The translations under genes and the position numbers were made by a program. DNA of 43,992 nt, taken from contig JAGWGB010000011.1 in assembly GCA_028867595.1 (NCBI GenBank), forward strand, positions 1 to 43,992, given 5' to 3'. Positions 41,062-43,992 of the stretch are shown in pieces. The stretch is from Nitrososphaerota archaeon (GTDB lineage: Archaea; Thermoproteota; Nitrososphaeria; Nitrososphaerales; Nitrosopumilaceae). The notes beneath the pieces are model-generated. The model searched no databases. It was given only the letters and a program-made list of their open reading frames with translations, and was not told the origin of the DNA. How positions within the stretch are numbered: the first letter of the stretch is position 1; each line of letters begins with the position of its first letter.

Positions 41062-41085
41062 GAGATATCTTGTAGTATTCTCTTT

Positions 41086-42168
41086 TTATGTAGTTGCTTC
41101 TGCCTTCATCTCTTCGCCAAGTTGGGAGGCAATTACACTACACCTTGCAGCAACGTTTTTTGCCACTATCATAAACGCTTGAGAGTGAGAGGAATTGGGG
41201 TCAGTTACAATTGCAGGCCTGCCAGTATCGGAACTTTCCATGATGCCTGGGTTTAACGGGATTCCGCCCAAAAATGGCAATCCATATTTTTCACTCATTC
41301 TTTGTGCGCCCTCTTTTCCAAAGATATAGTGATTTGTATTGCAATTGTCACACTTGAAGTAGCTCATGTTTTCAATCACACCAATAATTGGCACGTTGAG
41401 TTTTTGGAACATCCCAAACGCCTTTACTGCTACATTGCTTGCGACCTCTTGCGGCGTTGTCACAACCACTATACCAGTAATAGGAATTGTCTGTGCTAAT
41501 GTCAACGGGATATCACCAGTACCTGGTGGAAGGTCCACAATCAGATAATCAAGATCACTCCAGTTTGTATCTACCAAAAATTGTTTTAATATTCCTGAAA
41601 TTATGGGACCGCGATATATTGCAGCTTGATGGTCTTGGTCAGCAAAGAACCCAAACGAGACTACCTTGAGTCCGTGAGATTCTGCAGGCTGTAGTTTGTT
41701 GTTTTCAACTTCCATTGCAGCTTTGCCCATGCCAAGCATGAGTGGAACACTTGGGCCGTAAATGTCTGCATCCAAGATTCCGACCTTGGCCCCAGTCCTT
41801 GCAAGAGCAAGTGCCAAGTTCACTGATACTGTTGTCTTGCCAACTCCACCTTTGCCGCTTGCAACGCCAATAATGTTCTTGACTGTTGGAAGCATCTCGT
41901 CCATGCTTAGTGCACGTCCTTCCATGACTTTGGCTGTAACCTTGATGTCAGTCTTTGATACGCCTGGGATGGTCGATATTGCCTTTCTGACATCCTGCTC
42001 TATCTGATCATTGAAGGGGCATGCAGGTGTGGTTAATTCTAAGGTAAACTTTAGATCATTTCCGTTTATTTCCAGATCTTTTATCATCCCCATTGAGACG
42101 ATGTCCTTTTTCAGATCAGGATCAATTACTGTACTCAGAGTCTGCAAAACCTGGTCGACTGATACCAT
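41086..42168 (-). CDS. mrp: Mrp/NBP35-type P-loop ATPase with N-terminal MIP18 domain
   Basis: 360 residues. An N-terminal DUF59/MIP18-like domain (about 1-85: VIDPDLKKDIVSMGMI, TTPACPFNDQIE) is followed by the ApbC/NBP35 ATPase: GKGGVGKTTVSVNLA, DADIYGPSVPLMLG, LDYLIVDLPPGTGD. A C-x2-C pair (KCDNCNT) binds the Fe-S cluster at the dimer interface. It carries Fe-S clusters to target proteins. The ATG is supported by a TATA box 27-28 bases upstream. Confidence 0.96.
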   Translation of the reverse strand: MVSVDQVLQTLSTVIDPDLKKDIVSMGMIKDLEINGNDLKFTLELTTPACPFNDQIEQDVRKAISTIPGVSKTDIKVTAKVMEGRALSMDEMLPTVKNIIGVASGKGGVGKTTVSVNLALALARTGAKVGILDADIYGPSVPLMLGMGKAAMEVENNKLQPAESHGLKVVSFGFFADQDHQAAIYRGPIISGILKQFLVDTNWSDLDYLIVDLPPGTGDIPLTLAQTIPITGIVVVTTPQEVASNVAVKAFGMFQKLNVPIIGVIENMSYFKCDNCNTNHYIFGKEGAQRMSEKYGLPFLGGIPLNPGIMESSDTGRPAIVTDPNSSHSQAFMIVAKNVAARCSVIASQLGEEMKAEATT

Positions 42169-42191
42169 ATGAGAAAAAATTCTTTGGAACG

Positions 42192-42200
42192 ATATTTAAA
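42192..42200 (-). promoter_or_regulatory. TATA box for the mrp operon
   Basis: TTTAAATAT on the minus strand, centred 27-28 bases before the ATG at 42168. Confidence 0.55.
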
Positions 42201-42415
42201 CATAGGCAACAAGTTCATGACCAGAGTTGGAAACTATATTGGGAAATTCCACTTCATGATAAATGGGAATAAATGGTACAATTTTGGGGGGGTCAGTGGC
42301 TTCACAAGTTTTTGCCTGCGCCCTCTCGATTTCACATCATGTTTTTTACAAAGAACTGACAAAATCCATGTTTTACGCCATTACAACCTGTACTGACAGA
42401 AAGGTTTTCTGAGGT

Positions 42416-42658
42416 TTACTCAGATTCGATGGTTTCATTCGTACGAAGGACCTTGGTCGAGCAAATTTTGTCATTTATGCGAATCTCTTCAAGTATCTCA
42501 TCAAGGTAATCGTCGCTAGGAAAAGTTAACTTGGCTACTAAATCATAGTGGCCAATAGTTGGTTGAACCTCTTTTATGTATCCTGTCCTAGTCAAGTTTT
42601 GGACAATCTCGTTTTCTTTGCCTTGCTCGCATCTCATTAAAACATATGCAGAGGGCAT
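42416..42658 (-). CDS. stand-alone Lrp/AsnC ligand-binding (RAM) domain protein
   Basis: 80 residues from ATG 42658 (91 from TTG 42691). RAM fold: AYVLMRCEQGKENEIVQNL, PTIGHYDLVAKLTFPSDDYLDEIL, KICSTKVLRTNETIES. No DNA-binding helix-turn-helix. The inner start is favoured by a GGAGGG Shine-Dalgarno-like sequence about 8-9 bases upstream, a rare case here of a likely leader. It is the second such domain in the window. Confidence 0.85.
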   Translation of the reverse strand: MPSAYVLMRCEQGKENEIVQNLTRTGYIKEVQPTIGHYDLVAKLTFPSDDYLDEILEEIRINDKICSTKVLRTNETIESE

Positions 42659-42912
42659 ATTTACTGCCCTCCGTGATTTGGCGTGCGGCAACTGCCAAAA
42701 CCGTCAAATCCAACAATGTATTTTTCCACATCACGTGTTGGTTGGGTGTCCACGGTATATCTATCTCATAATGACAATTAAGTCGCTCTCACCCCTGCAG
42801 TAAGGAAGATCAATTCCTAAAAATTTTCCATTGGGTTTTATTTACAGGTGACAGTTTTTCATCTAGTTGAAAATTCCTATGGTAGATAAGATTTCAAAAC
42901 CAGAAAAATTTT

Positions 42913-42985
42913 ACCAAGCTTTGTTATTGTAAATGATTTCATTTTACTGCAATTTTTTAAAAAAATGTGAAAAACATAGCTTGGT
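42913..42985 (+). repeat. 13-base inverted repeat upstream of tbp
   Basis: ACCAAGCTTTGTT at 42913-42925 and AACATAGCTTGGT at 42973-42985 are inverted copies with one mismatch, 47 bases apart. The second arm abuts the TATA box of tbp. Possible activator or repressor site. Confidence 0.5.
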
Positions 42986-42992
42986 ATATATG
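42985..42992 (+). promoter_or_regulatory. TATA box of the tbp gene
   Basis: TATATATG, centred about 29 bases before the TTG start at 43018 and directly before the palindrome. A strong site for TBP itself, so feedback is plausible. Confidence 0.6.
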
Positions 42993-42993
42993 A

Positions 42994-43015
42994 TGTACTG
43001 TACATGTACAGTACA
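42994..43015 (+). promoter_or_regulatory. perfect 22-base palindrome at the tbp transcription start
   Basis: The half site TGTACTGTACA is followed at once by its exact reverse complement, giving a 22-base palindrome without spacer. It lies between the TATA box (42985-42992) and the TTG start (43018), covering the expected transcription start. Position and symmetry suit a dimeric repressor operator. Confidence 0.75.
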
Positions 43016-43017
43016 CA

Positions 43018-43596
43018 TTGGAATTAAAGCCAATAGTCAGCATAGAAAATGTTGTAGCAACAGGCTTTGTGGACCAAAGAGTTGACTTGGGAAAAATTCT
43101 CAAAGAATTTCCCGATTCAGAAAAAAAGGAGAACTTTCCAGGATTAATCTTTAAGATCCAGTCTCCGAGGTCTACCACACTCATATTCACTTCTGGAAGG
43201 ATGGTATGCACAGGCACGAGATCTGCAAATCAGGCAGTTACTGCAATAAGAACAGTAGCAGAAAAGTTGCAAAAGGCAGGCATTGTTACAAAAGATCACT
43301 TGGAGATCACGGTCAGAAACATTGTCGCGTCTGCAAATCTTGGATATCGAATTCATCTAGAATCTGCTGCAAAGAGCATGCCAAGATGTATGTACGAGCC
43401 AGAACAATTTCCTGGTCTGATTCACAGAATGGTAGATCCAAGATCTGTCATACTGCTATTTGCTTCAGGAAAGTTGGTCTGTGCAGGCACAAATAAGGAG
43501 GCAGAGACGTATAGGGCGGTAAACAACCTACGTGCAACACTTGTTGAAAAAAACCTGATGCATGGGCTTGATAACATCAAAAATCTCACGGCATAA
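43018..43596 (+). CDS. tbp: TATA-box-binding protein
   Basis: 192 residues, two imperfect repeats of about 90. First repeat: SIENVVATGFVDQRVDLGKI, FPGLIFKIQSPRSTTLIFTSGRMVCTGTRS. Second: VRNIVASANLGYRIHLESAA, FPGLIHRMVDPRSVILLFASGKLVCAGT. It binds TATA boxes and recruits TFB and RNA polymerase. The start is TTG at 43018; a normal TBP N-terminus (ELKPIVSIENVVA) begins here. Its promoter carries the palindrome described above. Confidence 0.97.
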   Translation: MELKPIVSIENVVATGFVDQRVDLGKILKEFPDSEKKENFPGLIFKIQSPRSTTLIFTSGRMVCTGTRSANQAVTAIRTVAEKLQKAGIVTKDHLEITVRNIVASANLGYRIHLESAAKSMPRCMYEPEQFPGLIHRMVDPRSVILLFASGKLVCAGTNKEAETYRAVNNLRATLVEKNLMHGLDNIKNLTA

Positions 43597-43713
43597 GGTA
43601 GGACGAATGTGTGCAAGTCGGTCAGGATGGATCAAAATGTCCAATTTGTGCTCAATAACTTGAAAGTATCGTATCCAAAGATTCATAAATTGAAATTTTA
43701 TCAGTTTTTTTGG

Positions 43714-43992
43714 ATGTTTTCTATATCAACCCTTACTGATGTAGTTAGAGTACCTCCCAAATTGTTTGGTGAGTCGCTCAAAAAGGCAGCCATTACAATA
43801 CTTAGAGAAAAGTACGAGAGCATGATAAACCCAGAACTTGGCTATGTCATAATGATAATGGACACCAAGGTGGAAAAAATGGGAAAGATAAAGATAAGAA
43901 AGAGCATTCGCCAGATGTTAAAAAGAAAGAAAAAAAGAAAAGAAAAAGTTTGTGCTTTCAGGACAATTAAGCAGATTCTATTCTTGTTACTT
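43714..43992 (+). CDS. rpo7: Rpo7 (RpoE', Rpb7-like) N-terminal part, cut by the window edge
   Basis: 93 codons to the window end. The first 57 residues read as the Rpo7 tip domain: MFSISTLTDVVRVPPKLFG, LREKYESMINPELGYVIMIMD. From about 43870 the frame turns into a Lys/Arg-rich run instead of the expected IPGDG-type segment leading to the S1 domain. In a +1 frame the same bases give a more typical acidic-basic linker (DKDKKEHSPDVKKKEK) but reach a stop. An indel in the A-rich tract, a real frameshift or a divergent paralogue are possible. ATG is preceded by CATAAATTG about 27 bases upstream. Confidence 0.7.
   Translation, partial: MFSISTLTDVVRVPPKLFGESLKKAAITILREKYESMINPELGYVIMIMDTKVEKMGKIKIRKSIRQMLKRKKKRKEKVCAFRTIKQILFLLL

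Noticed and set aside
42280-42295. G-run (seven G) near 42287
   Set aside because: A single run without further G-tracts; no quadruplex or repeat structure can be supported.
42169-42396. Plus-strand ORF of 75 codons beginning at the mrp start
   Set aside because: Lies over the mrp promoter region, no recognisable features, start directly against the mrp ATG; a chance frame is more likely.
43610-43650. Short frame with SKCPICAQ after tbp, resembling a zinc knuckle
   Set aside because: Only about 15 codons after a possible GTG, no promoter and only one Cys pair; too little to call a gene.
1-43992. tRNA, rRNA, CRISPR arrays, insertion sequences or prophage
   Set aside because: Reading the intergenic gaps on both strands showed no cloverleaf-like segments, regular spaced repeats, transposase motifs or terminal inverted repeats.

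Overview
The window comes from an AT-rich archaeal chromosome, most likely an ammonia-oxidising-type thaumarchaeon (Nitrososphaerota; the Nitrosopumilus/Nitrosotalea side is my inference). Support: archaeal information-processing genes (TBP, Alba, aEF-1beta, Cdc48, Pth2, Rpo7 N-terminus, Nre repair protein), an archaeal-lipid reductase, a thaumarchaeosortase-like protein, many small cupredoxins, stand-alone Lrp ligand-binding domains, and TATA boxes about 26-28 bases ahead of start codons (leaderless transcripts). I see no tRNA, rRNA, CRISPR array, insertion sequence or prophage. It looks like core chromosome, densely packed, with five convergent gene pairs sharing a 4-base stop overlap.

Layout. 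1-1.2 kb: an edge-truncated ORF, small hypotheticals and a 490-base stretch without a convincing gene. 1.3-3.0 kb: PiT phosphate transporter with its DUF47 partner. 3.1-6.1 kb: two peptide-ABC ATPases (OppD- and OppF-like), without permeases, flanking an opposite-strand secreted repeat protein. 6.1-9.6 kb: SMC. 9.7-12.7 kb: inositol-phosphate synthase, a GNAT acetyltransferase and a short CysRS-like enzyme with an altered zinc site. 12.7-15.4 kb: Lrp-like domain, PAC2 chaperone with a coupled small gene, LysE exporter, Alba and small proteins. 15.5-19.2 kb: DinB polymerase and Nre repair protein, both ending in PCNA-binding motifs, enclosing an HExxH protein and a sortase-like membrane protein in which Ser replaces the usual Cys. 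19.3-21.4 kb: DUF99 protein, a 41-residue membrane peptide, and an EF-Tu-like protein without a GTPase site.

21.5-23.9 kb: a tightly coupled operon, cupredoxin / 79-residue basic protein / CrcB fluoride channel / DUF190, with ATGA overlaps at every junction. 24.1-28.6 kb: secreted PEBP protein, radical SAM enzyme, methyltransferase with a zinc ribbon, and three small DNA-binding-type proteins. 28.6-31.2 kb: ABM monooxygenase-like protein, Pth2, a 45-residue zinc protein and geranylgeranyl reductase. 31.2-34.2 kb: zinc ribbon, aEF-1beta, Cdc48 and a winged-helix protein in one direction. 34.2-37.8 kb: heme O synthase divergent from a membrane double cupredoxin coupled to a JAMM protease, a mini zinc finger, and a cyclophilin-like protein. 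37.8-42.7 kb: K+-independent pyrophosphatase, an HExxH protein, dephospho-CoA kinase, Mrp/NBP35 and another Lrp-like domain. 43.0-44.0 kb: TBP behind a perfect 22-base palindrome, and the start of an Rpo7-like gene whose frame becomes doubtful in an A-rich tract.

Main leads: the Ino1/GNAT/CysRS-like cluster, which recalls the parts of mycothiol synthesis; the cupredoxin-fluoride operon with an inverted repeat at its start; the palindrome at the TBP promoter; the Ser-type sortase; the EF-Tu relative without a G domain; and several very small genes supported by promoter spacing. All functional assignments come from reading motifs by eye; no database search was run.
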